This document shows, piece by piece, positions 51,671-58,708 of a stretch of DNA of 64,000 nucleotides. The stretch lies in the NCBI RefSeq assembly GCF_014649755.1, contig NZ_BMTQ01000011.1:62001-126000 (forward strand), given 5' to 3'. The notes beneath the pieces were generated by a model. It searched no databases and had not been told where the DNA came from. It saw only the letters and a list, made by a program, of their open reading frames with translations. This DNA comes from Streptomyces litmocidini. Its GTDB lineage: Bacteria > Actinomycetota > Actinomycetes > Streptomycetales > Streptomycetaceae. Within the stretch, counting starts at the first letter, position 1; each line of letters starts with the position of its first letter. Both the position numbers and the translations under genes were made by a program.

Positions 51671-53218
51671 GTGACGGAACCGTCGACGACCCGGGCGGGA
51701 GCCGATCCGGCGCCCGCACCCGCCTCCGCCACCGCCGCCGCCGCCGACCGTCGCGGGCCCGTCGTGGCCGCCCTCATGCTCGCCATGGGGCTCGCCGCCC
51801 TCGACGGGACGATCGTGTCCACCGCCGTCCCCCAGATCGTCGGCGACCTCGGCGGACTCTCCGTCTTCTCCTGGCTCTTCTCCGGCTACCTGCTCGCCGT
51901 CACGGTCACCCTGCCCGTGTACGGCAAGCTCAGCGACACCTTCGGCCGCAAGCCCGTCCTCGTCGCCGGGACCGTCCTCTTCCTCATCGGCTCCCTGCTC
52001 TGCGCCGCCGCCTGGAGCATGGCCTCCCTGATCGCCTTCCGCGTCGTCCAGGGCCTCGGCGGCGGCGCCCTCCAGGGCACCGTCCAGACCATCGCCGCCG
52101 ACCTGTACCCCCTGAAGGAACGCCCCAAGATCCAGGCGAGGCTGTCCTCCGTGTGGGCCGCCTCCTCCGTCGCGGGCCCGGCCCTCGGCGGCCTCCTCGC
52201 CGGCTACGCCGACTGGCGCTGGATCTTCCTCGTCAACGTGCCCGTCGGCCTGGTCGCCCTCTGGCTCGTCGGCCGCCACCTGCTGGAACCCGCCCGCACC
52301 GCACCCCGCGCACGCGTACGGATCGACTGGGCCGGGGCACTCGCGATCTTCGCCACCGGCGCCGCGCTCATCACCGCGCTCGTCCAGGGCGGCGTCGCCT
52401 GGCCCTGGCTCTCCGCCCCGTCCCTCGGCCTCCTCGGCGGGGCCGCCGTCCTCGCCGCCCTGACCGTCGCCGTCGAACGGCGCGCGGCCGAACCGATCAT
52501 CCCCGGCTGGGTCTGGCGCCGCCGCACGATAGCCGCCGTCAACCTCGCCCTCGGGGCCCTCGGCCTGCTCATGGTCGCCCCGACGGTCTTCCTGCCCACG
52601 TACGCGCAGTCCGTCCTCGGCCTCGGCCCGATCGCCGCCGGCTTCGTCCTGTCCTCATGGACCCTGAGCTGGCCCGTCAGCGCCGCGCTCTCGAACCGGG
52701 TCTACACCCGCATCGGCTTCCGCCTCACCGCGATCCTGGGCATCTCGCTCGCCCTGCTCCTGCTGCTCGCGTTCCCGTTCCTGCCGTTCCCCGGCGAACC
52801 CTGGCAGCCCGCGCTCCTGATGCTGCTCCTCGGCGGGGCCCTGGGCCTCTTCCAACTGCCCCTGATCGTCGGCGTGCAGTCGACCGTCCCGTACGGGGAA
52901 CGCGGCACCACCACCGCGTCCGTCCTCTTCTGCCGCCAGGTCGGCCAGAGCGTCGGCGCGGCGCTCTTCGGCGCCGTCGCGAACGGCGTCCTGGCCGCCC
53001 GCCTCGGCGCCGACACGGACCTCGACTCCCTGGCCCGCTCCCTGGACGCCACCGACGGGACCCGCCGGGCGGTGGACGCGGCGGTGGACTGGGTCTACCT
53101 GGGCGCGGCGGCAGCGGCGGCCCTCGCCCTCCTGACCCTCCTGACCGTCGCCCCCCGCCGCTTCCCGGTGCTGAAGGAGGAGGAGCAGGGGGCGCCTCGC
53201 CAGGACCCGGCCGACTGA
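51671..53218 (+). CDS. DHA2-type (EmrB/QacA) MFS drug exporter
   Basis: The 515-residue transporter has about 14 hydrophobic segments. The family motifs are LDGTIVSTAVPQIVGDLGG in helix 1, PVYGKLSDTFGRKPVLVAG between helices 2 and 3 (motif A), and the antiporter motif VWAASSVAGPALGGLLAGYADWRWIFLVNVPVG in helix 5. It should exchange protons for lipophilic drugs or secondary metabolites. GTG 51671 follows GGAAAGG. The MarR-type gene about 135 bases downstream may regulate it, since MarR-exporter pairs are common, but here the regulator follows the transporter and has its own operator-like repeat. Confidence 0.92.
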   Translation: MTEPSTTRAGADPAPAPASATAAAADRRGPVVAALMLAMGLAALDGTIVSTAVPQIVGDLGGLSVFSWLFSGYLLAVTVTLPVYGKLSDTFGRKPVLVAGTVLFLIGSLLCAAAWSMASLIAFRVVQGLGGGALQGTVQTIAADLYPLKERPKIQARLSSVWAASSVAGPALGGLLAGYADWRWIFLVNVPVGLVALWLVGRHLLEPARTAPRARVRIDWAGALAIFATGAALITALVQGGVAWPWLSAPSLGLLGGAAVLAALTVAVERRAAEPIIPGWVWRRRTIAAVNLALGALGLLMVAPTVFLPTYAQSVLGLGPIAAGFVLSSWTLSWPVSAALSNRVYTRIGFRLTAILGISLALLLLLAFPFLPFPGEPWQPALLMLLLGGALGLFQLPLIVGVQSTVPYGERGTTTASVLFCRQVGQSVGAALFGAVANGVLAARLGADTDLDSLARSLDATDGTRRAVDAAVDWVYLGAAAAAALALLTLLTVAPRRFPVLKEEEQGAPRQDPAD

Positions 53219-53312
53219 GCAGACGCCCGTCCGCCGGGATCCCGGTCCCGAAGGCCGCCGTCGATTCCGGCCCGCGCCTCGCGCGCCCCCTCCCGCCGCA
53301 CCCCTCCAGAAA

Positions 53313-53342
53313 ATAGTAGCCATGTACATAGTAGCCATGTAC
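53313..53342 (+). promoter_or_regulatory. perfect 15-bp tandem repeat in the MarR promoter, probable operator
   Basis: ATAGTAGCCATGTAC is repeated without a gap at 53313-53327 and 53328-53342, ending 10 bases before the ATG of the MarR-type gene. The joined copies contain ATGTACAT, a short palindrome typical of MarR half-sites. The patch is AT-rich against its surroundings and leaves no room for a normal ribosome-binding site, so the mRNA may be leaderless and the operator may overlap the core promoter. Confidence 0.7.
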
Positions 53343-53352
53343 CGTATTCGTC

Positions 53353-53841
53353 ATGAGCTCAGCAGCCGAGAGCGCCACCGCCGGTTTCCTGGTCTGGCGC
53401 CTGTCGATGAAGTGGCGGGTGGCCGTCGACCGGGCCCTCGCGCCCCTGGGAATGACCCACGCGCAGTACGCCGTGATGGCCTCGCTGCACGGCATGGCCC
53501 GCTCCGGACAGCGGCCCAGCCAGCGGCAGCTCGCCGACCACACGGGGCTCGAAGCGCTCTACGTGTCCAAGCTGGCCCGCGCCCTGGAGACCTCGGGGCT
53601 CGTCGCCCGCACCCGGGACCCTGACGACCCGCGCGCGATGCGACTCGAACTCACGGAGCAGGGCCGGGACGTGACCGGCCGCGCCATCGAGGTCATCCAG
53701 TCGCTGCTGGACCAGCTCCTGGAGCCACTGGGTGGACAACACGGCCCGCGCGCGGACCGGTTCACCCGCGAGCTGGCCACCCTGCTCGACGTGCCTCTTG
53801 ATCCGACCCGCACCGACGAGAACGAGAAGGAGCAGTCATGA
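53353..53841 (+). CDS. MarR-family transcriptional regulator
   Basis: The 162-residue winged-helix protein reads GFLVWRLSMKWRVAVDRALAPLGMTHAQYAVMASLHGM, then SQRQLADHTGLEALYVSKLARALETSGLVARTRDPDDPRAMRLELTEQGRDV, which includes the recognition helix and the DxRxxxLxLTxxG wing of the family. Two tandem 15-bp repeats precede it. A second MarR-like gene overlaps its stop by 4 bases. The targets may include itself and the upstream DHA2 exporter. Confidence 0.92.
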   Translation: MSSAAESATAGFLVWRLSMKWRVAVDRALAPLGMTHAQYAVMASLHGMARSGQRPSQRQLADHTGLEALYVSKLARALETSGLVARTRDPDDPRAMRLELTEQGRDVTGRAIEVIQSLLDQLLEPLGGQHGPRADRFTRELATLLDVPLDPTRTDENEKEQS

Positions 53842-54284
53842 CCACCACCGCCTGCACCACCGACGGCCGCGTCATCGCCCTCGCCCACCACGCCGCCCGC
53901 GCGGTCCTGGAGAGCGTGCTGACCCGACACGACACCACCTTCCAGCAGAGCGTGACCCTCAAGGCCGTCTCCCTGGCGGGCGGCTCCGTCACCCCGGACC
54001 GTCTCGTCACCGACGTCGTCCACTCGTTGAAGACCGAGGAGCCGGCCGTACGGGAGGTAGTCGACGGGCTGACGGCGGCGCGCCTGCTGGAGACGGACCC
54101 GGCCGACGCGTCCCGGCTCCGCCTCACGCCCGCCGGACAGGAACTGCTCGACACCACGACCGCCGAGACCGCCGGGATCACCGCCCGCCTCTACGCCGGC
54201 ATCCCCGCCGAGGACCTGGCCGTCGCGGGCCGCGTCCTGACCCTGGTCACCGAGCGCGCGAACGCGGAACTGGCGCGCGCCTGA
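53838..54284 (+). CDS. MarR-like protein, partner of the upstream regulator
   Basis: The 148-residue protein looks like a diverged winged helix: HDTTFQQSVTLKAVSLAGG, VTDVVHSLKTEEPAVREVVDGLTAARLLETDPADASRLRLTPAGQELL, then a dimerisation-type helix. Its ATG is within the ATGA overlap with the previous MarR gene, so the two are translated together and may form a heterodimer. No DxR wing signature is visible, which suggests weaker or altered DNA binding. Confidence 0.8.
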   Translation: MTTTACTTDGRVIALAHHAARAVLESVLTRHDTTFQQSVTLKAVSLAGGSVTPDRLVTDVVHSLKTEEPAVREVVDGLTAARLLETDPADASRLRLTPAGQELLDTTTAETAGITARLYAGIPAEDLAVAGRVLTLVTERANAELARA

Positions 54285-54303
54285 CGCACCACCGCCCGAC
54301 CGG

Positions 54304-54340
54304 AGGGCCCTGCTCGTCCGACGCGGACGAGCAGGGCCCT
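54304..54340. terminator. bidirectional hairpin terminator
   Basis: AGGGCCCTGCTCGTCCG (54304-54320) pairs perfectly over 17 bp with CGGACGAGCAGGGCCCT (54324-54340) around ACG, between the convergent MarR-like and DUF397 genes. Confidence 0.85.
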
Positions 54341-54363
54341 GCCGCGTACAACGGCGGGCTGTA

Positions 54364-54552
54364 CTACTCCGCCGAGGCGAGCCCGACGAACCCGGCCCAC
54401 GCCTCGCGCGAGACCCGCAGGCCCGGCCGGGCCACGTCCTTGGAGTCCCGGATGTGGACGGTTCCCGCGCCGGTGGCGACCTCGATGCACTGGCCGCCCT
54501 CACCACCGCTGTAGCTGCTCTTGAACCAGGCGAGGGATTCCGTGCTGTTCAT
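54364..54552 (-). CDS. DUF397 small protein
   Basis: The 62-residue protein shows the DUF397 pattern: LAWFKSSYSGGEGGQCIEVATGAGTVHIRDSKDVARPGLRVSREAWAGFV. These small proteins accompany XRE/DUF5753 regulators of the WhiJ type in Streptomyces and are thought to bind or antagonise them. It overlaps the regulator gene by 4 bases and is its downstream partner. Confidence 0.92.
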   Translation of the reverse strand: MNSTESLAWFKSSYSGGEGGQCIEVATGAGTVHIRDSKDVARPGLRVSREAWAGFVGLASAE

Positions 54553-55397
54553 AGCTCTCCCAACAACTTCTCGATGAACTCCAGTGACTCCCGCGGGGTG
54601 AGAGCCTGCGACCGGATGATCCCATAGCGGGCAGCAGCGAGAACGGCCTGCTTGGGGTCGGTCTCCAGGGCACTGGTGCCCTGGACTTCGGTGTAGACGA
54701 ACCTCTTCCCGTCCTCACGGGTGACGACGGTGAACGGTCCGTCCCCACCCGCGTTCTCCGCACAGTCGAGCGGCATGACCTGGAGCTCAACGTTTCTCCT
54801 CTGACCGATGAGGAGAAGCTGTTCCAACTGCCCGCGCAGCACCTCTCTGCCGCCGAACTTCCGCCGCAGCACCGATTCGCACATGACGAAGCTCAGCAGC
54901 GGCGCAGGCCGCCGTTCAAAGATGTCCTGCCGGGCGATACGAGCGGTGACTCGCTGTTCAATGGTTTCCGCGTCGAGCGGCGGACGTCGGTTGCCCACCG
55001 TCGTCCGCATGTAGTCCTCGGTCTGCAGCAAGCCGTTGACCACCAAGGTGTCGTACGCGAGCAGTTCTATCGACTGCTTCTCCAGCTGCGCCATCCCCTG
55101 GAAGAACGCCGGGTACTGCGCCCGCTCCAACTGGTCCTTCCAGACCGTCAGCAGCCCACCCGCCTCCAGCACCTCGTCCGCCCGGTCGATCGCCCTCGGT
55201 GGCGGGATCCTGCGGCCCTGTTCGAACGAGGCGATCGTCGACGCGGAGTAGCCCAGCCGCTTGCCCAGCTCCTCCCGTTCCATCTTCGCCCGCAGCCGCA
55301 GGGTCTTCAGGCTCTGCCCGAACGCCGCCACCACGCCCTGGCCGGACTTGTCCGCCGCCGCGGGCTCCGGAACCCCGTTCGCCTGCTCTTCCGTCAC
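54549..55397 (-). CDS. XRE-family regulator with DUF5753 (WhiJ-like)
   Basis: The 282-residue protein has an XRE HTH (FGQSLKTLRLRAKMEREELGKRLGYSASTIASFEQGRRIPP, about 27-67) and a C-terminal DUF5753 domain (IELLAYDTLVVNGLLQTEDYMRTTV, QRVTARIARQDIFERRPAPLLSFVMCESVLRRKFGG, MPLDCAENAGGDGPFTVVTREDGKRFVYTE). WhiJ of S. coelicolor, which delays development, has this build and comes with a DUF397 gene and a divergent ATPase gene, as here. GTG 55397 follows GAGGGG. S. coelicolor has many such loci, so this is one paralogue and need not be whiJ itself. Confidence 0.92.
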   Translation of the reverse strand: MTEEQANGVPEPAAADKSGQGVVAAFGQSLKTLRLRAKMEREELGKRLGYSASTIASFEQGRRIPPPRAIDRADEVLEAGGLLTVWKDQLERAQYPAFFQGMAQLEKQSIELLAYDTLVVNGLLQTEDYMRTTVGNRRPPLDAETIEQRVTARIARQDIFERRPAPLLSFVMCESVLRRKFGGREVLRGQLEQLLLIGQRRNVELQVMPLDCAENAGGDGPFTVVTREDGKRFVYTEVQGTSALETDPKQAVLAAARYGIIRSQALTPRESLEFIEKLLGEL

Positions 55398-55500
55398 CGC
55401 GCCCCACCCCTCGTACCGGCACCGACTCCCCGCGTACAAGACCGTCGCGTCAGTGCGTCACCACTGGTCACGCTACGCCACCAAGAGGAGCGTGGGAGGC

Positions 55501-56538
55501 ATGACGAGCAACAACGACAGCACCACCGGCACCACCCAACCCGTGGGTGTCTCCCCTTACTTGAGCAGCCGGATCTTCACCCTGCGGTTCACCTCGACCG
55601 CCCGGGGCGCCCGGCTCGCCCGGCGGCTGGTCGCCGTCCGGCTGGACGAGTGGGGCGTGCCGTACGGGACGGAGGCGCACGAGACCGTCGTGCTGGTCGC
55701 GGCCGAACTGGCGGCGAACGCGGTGCGGCACGGGCACGTGCCGGGGCGGGACTTCCAGTTGCTCCTGCGGGTCGCGGACGGGCCCCGGCCGGTGGCGCGG
55801 GTCGAGGTGAGCGACACGCGGGCGGAGCGCGTGCCGCCCCGGCCCGGCCGCCTTCCGGAGCGGGGGCTAGCGGAAGGGGGCCGGGGGCTGCTGCTCGTCG
55901 AGGCGCTCGCCGACCGGTGGGGGTGGTGTCCGAGGCTCCGGGCGCCGGGGAAGACGGTGTGGGCGGAGTGCGCCCTCGCCCGGGGGGCCGGTTCAGGGTT
56001 CGGGGTGGGCCAGGCGGCCCAGCAGGGCGATCGCCTCCTCGACGGGCACCGGCTGGAAGAACTCCGCGTCGACGCGTTCGACCGCCGCGATCGCGCGGGG
56101 GGCCAGGGCGGCGCCGGCGCCGGTGACGCGCAGTCGCTTGGCGCGGGTGTCCGCCGGGTCGACCTCGCGCTCGACGAGTCCCTTCTGTTCCAGGGTGCGC
56201 AGGACCTGGGAGGTCATCTTGACGTCGGTGCCGGCCTGGCGGGCGAGGGCGAGCTGGTTGGGGTGCTCGCCCCGGGTGTTGAGCCACCAGGCGCAGGCGA
56301 GCAGGACGAACTGCACGTGGGTGAGGCCGAGGGGGGCCAGGGCGGCGGCGATGTCGCGCTGCCAGCGCAGCGTGGCGTGCCAGAGGAGGAATCCGGGGCT
56401 CCGGCCGGTGTCGAGGGCCATCAGCGCCGGGCCAGTTCGATCAGCGCGGCCATGGTGTCGGGCCAGTCGGCGGTGATGCCCGGGCCGATCTGCGGGCCGG
56501 CCTCGTCGGCGCCGGCGCCGGTGATCTCCATGCGGTAG
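55501..56538 (+). CDS. RsbW-like ATP-binding protein with read-through C-terminal extension
   Basis: The first 160 residues of this 345-codon frame are a HATPase_c_2 domain of the anti-sigma kinase type. The N-box is in HETVVLVAAELAANAVRHGHVPG and the G2 region in GGRGLLLVEALADRWGWCP, ending GKTVWAECALARG where relatives normally stop. No stop follows; the frame runs on for about 185 low-complexity residues exactly antisense to the MarR gene 55993-56421. The real product may be either the long form or, if a sequencing error has hidden a stop, the short one. It is divergent from the WhiJ-like gene and completes the XRE-DUF397-ATPase trio. Confidence 0.75.
   Translation: MTSNNDSTTGTTQPVGVSPYLSSRIFTLRFTSTARGARLARRLVAVRLDEWGVPYGTEAHETVVLVAAELAANAVRHGHVPGRDFQLLLRVADGPRPVARVEVSDTRAERVPPRPGRLPERGLAEGGRGLLLVEALADRWGWCPRLRAPGKTVWAECALARGAGSGFGVGQAAQQGDRLLDGHRLEELRVDAFDRRDRAGGQGGAGAGDAQSLGAGVRRVDLALDESLLFQGAQDLGGHLDVGAGLAGEGELVGVLAPGVEPPGAGEQDELHVGEAEGGQGGGDVALPAQRGVPEEESGAPAGVEGHQRRASSISAAMVSGQSAVMPGPICGPASSAPAPVISMR
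55993..56421 (-). CDS. MarR-family transcriptional regulator
   Basis: The 142-residue protein reads GFLLWHATLRWQRDIAAALAPLGLTHVQFVLLACAWWL, then NQLALARQAGTDVKMTSQVLRTLEQKGLVEREVDPADTRAKRLRVTGAGAAL, a complete MarR core with recognition helix and wing. Its ATG overlaps the stop of the SRPBCC gene upstream as ATGA, so both are made from one transcript. The gene lies opposite the C-terminal extension of the plus-strand ATPase frame. Confidence 0.9.
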   Translation of the reverse strand: MALDTGRSPGFLLWHATLRWQRDIAAALAPLGLTHVQFVLLACAWWLNTRGEHPNQLALARQAGTDVKMTSQVLRTLEQKGLVEREVDPADTRAKRLRVTGAGAALAPRAIAAVERVDAEFFQPVPVEEAIALLGRLAHPEP

Positions 56539-56837
56539 ACCACCCGCACGCGGTCCCGGCCGACCGGGTCGATCCGGTGGAGGGTGCGCAGCAGCAGATC
56601 GCCGAAGCGGGCCTCGTCGACGAAGAGTTCACCCTCGACGACCTCGGCGACGCGCAGTTCCACCGGGTCGTCCCCGGGCGGTGTCATCGTGATCCGCGCG
56701 CCCTTCTCGAACGGGCCGTCGATCTCGATCTTCTCGATCTCGGCGTTCCAGGCGCCCCAGTTCTCGACGTCGGCCCAGAGCCGCCAGATCGCCTCGGGGG
56801 TGGCGGTGGTCTCTACGCCGTGCTCGTACTTCCACAT
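56421..56837 (-). CDS. SRPBCC (AHSA1/polyketide-cyclase-like) protein
   Basis: The 138-residue protein has the START/Bet v1-like fold pattern: WKYEHGVETTATPEAIWRLWADVENWGAWNAEIEKIEIDGPFEKGARITMTPPG, then VRVVYRMEITGAGADEAGPQIGPGI and a C-terminal helix. Such proteins bind hydrophobic ligands in a deep pocket. It is co-translated with a MarR regulator. ATG 56837 has GGAGG 6 bases upstream. An AT-rich promoter with TAATCT and repeated TAGATTA/TAGTCTT half-sites lies at 56855-56895. Confidence 0.9.
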   Translation of the reverse strand: MWKYEHGVETTATPEAIWRLWADVENWGAWNAEIEKIEIDGPFEKGARITMTPPGDDPVELRVAEVVEGELFVDEARFGDLLLRTLHRIDPVGRDRVRVVYRMEITGAGADEAGPQIGPGITADWPDTMAALIELARR

Positions 56838-57035
56838 GCGGGCCTCCTCGACCAGATGATGTGTCCATAGATTATCTCTGCAAAGACTAAATGTCGAGCA
56901 TCCCGCGCCTCCGCGCCGCCCCCCACGACGGCACCACCGCGAGCAGCTCGCCGATCGCGCCCGCCCGCGGCGCCGTCCGCGCCCCCGCACACCGCCCCAC
57001 GAGCCCGCCCGCCAGGGCTCCCAGCCCCGCACCAC

Positions 57036-57240
57036 GAAGCGGAAGGTCGCCGTCATCCGGGCGAGGAGCAGGGCCCGGCCGGGGTCCTCGCCCTGCAGAC
57101 CGGGCTCGGCCCGGGTGCGGTCCCGCAGCACCTCGTGGCGCTGCGGGACGCCGGCCTGGCGACCCCGCACCGCCACCGATGCGAGGTGGACCACCGGGCG
57201 AGCGAACTCGGCCGGACGCTGCCCGGGCGGACCTCCCGGG
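57036..57240 (+). pseudogene. ArsR-family HTH remnant
   Basis: One plus-strand frame reads LALQTGLGPGAVPQHLVALRDAGLATPHRHRCEVDHRASELGRTLPG, which matches the recognition helix and wing of ArsR-type regulators (xxxTGLxPSTVSQHLxVLRDAGLVTxxRxGRxVxYRxSxLGxAL). The preceding helix (RKVAVIRA) is in another frame and the N-terminus is missing, so this is a decayed gene. The rest of 56838-57250 holds the SRPBCC promoter and shows no other gene. Confidence 0.55.
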
Positions 57241-57250
57241 GGCGGGATCC

Positions 57251-57619
57251 TCAGGCAGCCGGGGCCGTCAGGCAGAACGGGTGGCCCGCCGGGTCCAGGA
57301 GCACCCGCCACCGGTCCGGGCGGGGCTGGACGTCCGGAACGGTCGCGCCCCACTCCACGAGGCGAGCCGTGGCCCCGTCCAGGTCGTCGACCTCGAAGTC
57401 GAGGTGCAGCTGCTGCGGGACCTCCTGGCCCGGCCAGGACGGGGGGCGGTAGCCGTCGACGCGCTGGAAGCCGAGGAAGAAGCCGTCCGCGCCGCGCAGC
57501 CCCGCGAACGCGTCGTCGGACCGGTCGGCGAGCGGGATGCCGGTGGCCCGGTGGTAGAAGGTCGCCAGGGCCATGGGGTCGGCGCAGTCGAGCGTGACCG
57601 CCGCCATCTTCATGATCAT
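57251..57619 (-). CDS. VOC/glyoxalase-family protein
   Basis: The 122-residue protein has two VOC modules: MAAVTLDCADPMALATFYHRATGIPLADRSDD and QLHLDFEVDDLDGATARLVEWGATVPDVQPRPDRWRVLLDPAGHPFCLT. Metal ligands His and Glu are only partly visible, so it may be a binding protein or an enzyme. ATG 57619 or 57613 may be the start. A minus-strand TAGGCT (57627-57632) lies 7 bases before the first ATG, so the mRNA may be leaderless. Confidence 0.86.
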   Translation of the reverse strand: MIMKMAAVTLDCADPMALATFYHRATGIPLADRSDDAFAGLRGADGFFLGFQRVDGYRPPSWPGQEVPQQLHLDFEVDDLDGATARLVEWGATVPDVQPRPDRWRVLLDPAGHPFCLTAPAA

Positions 57620-57629
57620 GGGTGGGAGC

Positions 57630-58577
57630 CTAGGCGGCACCCTCGGAGTCCCCGGACCCCTCGGAACCCCCGGATCCCCCGTCGTCCTTAGGCTCGGTCT
57701 TCTCCCCGGCCCGTTCCGGCGCGGACGGGCGGCCCGTCAGCGCCGCCAGCGAATTGCGGATGTGCTCCATGTGGGAGTGGATCTCGTCCCGGGCATCCTC
57801 GTGCTCCCGCAGCACCCGCTCCGTCTCGCGCTCGATCCGCTCCGCCTTCATCCTGGCCTCGGCGAGCAGCTCCGCCGCGCGGGCCTCGGCGTCCTCCTGG
57901 CCGTGCCGGGCCTGCTCCTCCGTCTCGGCCAGGGCCCGCTGCGTCTCCGCCAGCCCCGCCTGCGCCACCGCGACCTGCTCCTCGTGCCGGGCGTCCAGGG
58001 CCGCCGCCTCCGCCTCGGCCGCACGCTCCGCCTCGGCCCGCGCGGTCCGCTGTTCCTCCCGCTGCTCCGCGAGCAGCGCCTCCGCCCGGCGCCCGGTCTC
58101 CTCGAAGAACTCCCGCGCGGCCTCCCGGGCGCCCTCGGCGTCCCGGCGGGCGATCGCCACCATCTCCTCGGCCCGCGCGCGGGCCTCCTCCAGGGCCGCC
58201 AGGGCCGCCGCGTCCGCCGCCGCCCTGACCTCCTCCGCGTACGCCCCGGCGGCCTCCGCCGCCTCCCGGGCCGCCCGCTCGGCGGCCTCCGCGAGGGCCT
58301 GCGCCTCCGCCTCGGCGCCCCGCACGAGCCGCTCGTCCTCCTGCTCGGCCAGCTCCAGGATCTTCCGCGCGCTCTCGCCGAGGGACTCGTACCGGTGCGG
58401 GACGAGCTGCTTGACGGCCAGACGGAGCCCGGCGAGCTCCGTCTCCATCTCCTTCATGAGGACCGTCAGTCGCGCCGCCCGCTCCCAGGCCCCGTCGCGC
58501 TCCCGCTCCAGTGCGGCGACATGGCGGTCGACCTGCTCGGGGCGGTACCCGCGCCCCCGCCCGACGGCGAAACTCAT
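57630..58577 (-). CDS. DivIVA-like coiled-coil protein (Streptomyces 'cellulose-binding' family)
   Basis: The 315-residue protein begins with a DivIVA-like motif (GRGRGYRPEQVDRHVAALERERDGAWERAARLT). From about 20 to 285 it is an unbroken Ala/Glu/Arg coiled coil, and it ends in an acidic Gly/Ser tail. Related proteins are annotated as cellulose-binding in Streptomyces, but the build is that of cytoskeletal proteins such as Scy, FilP and DivIVA acting at hyphal tips. That role is inferred. The gene ends 10 bases before the VOC start and may be transcribed with it. Confidence 0.82.
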   Translation of the reverse strand: MSFAVGRGRGYRPEQVDRHVAALERERDGAWERAARLTVLMKEMETELAGLRLAVKQLVPHRYESLGESARKILELAEQEDERLVRGAEAEAQALAEAAERAAREAAEAAGAYAEEVRAAADAAALAALEEARARAEEMVAIARRDAEGAREAAREFFEETGRRAEALLAEQREEQRTARAEAERAAEAEAAALDARHEEQVAVAQAGLAETQRALAETEEQARHGQEDAEARAAELLAEARMKAERIERETERVLREHEDARDEIHSHMEHIRNSLAALTGRPSAPERAGEKTEPKDDGGSGGSEGSGDSEGAA

Positions 58578-58708
58578 CCCTGACGCCCCTTCTCCCTGGC
58601 TCCGACCCGTAAAGCCCGACCCGTAAAGAATGCGACATCAGAACGGACAAAAGGCGCCCAACGCGGCCACGCGCCGAGCGCCCTTCGTCACATCCGATCC
58701 GTCTGCGC

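Noticed and set aside
53337..53624. Alternative start of the MarR gene at ATG 53337 or 53322
   Set aside because: Those ATGs lie inside the tandem operator repeats and are out of frame with the MarR domain; ATG 53353 is in frame.
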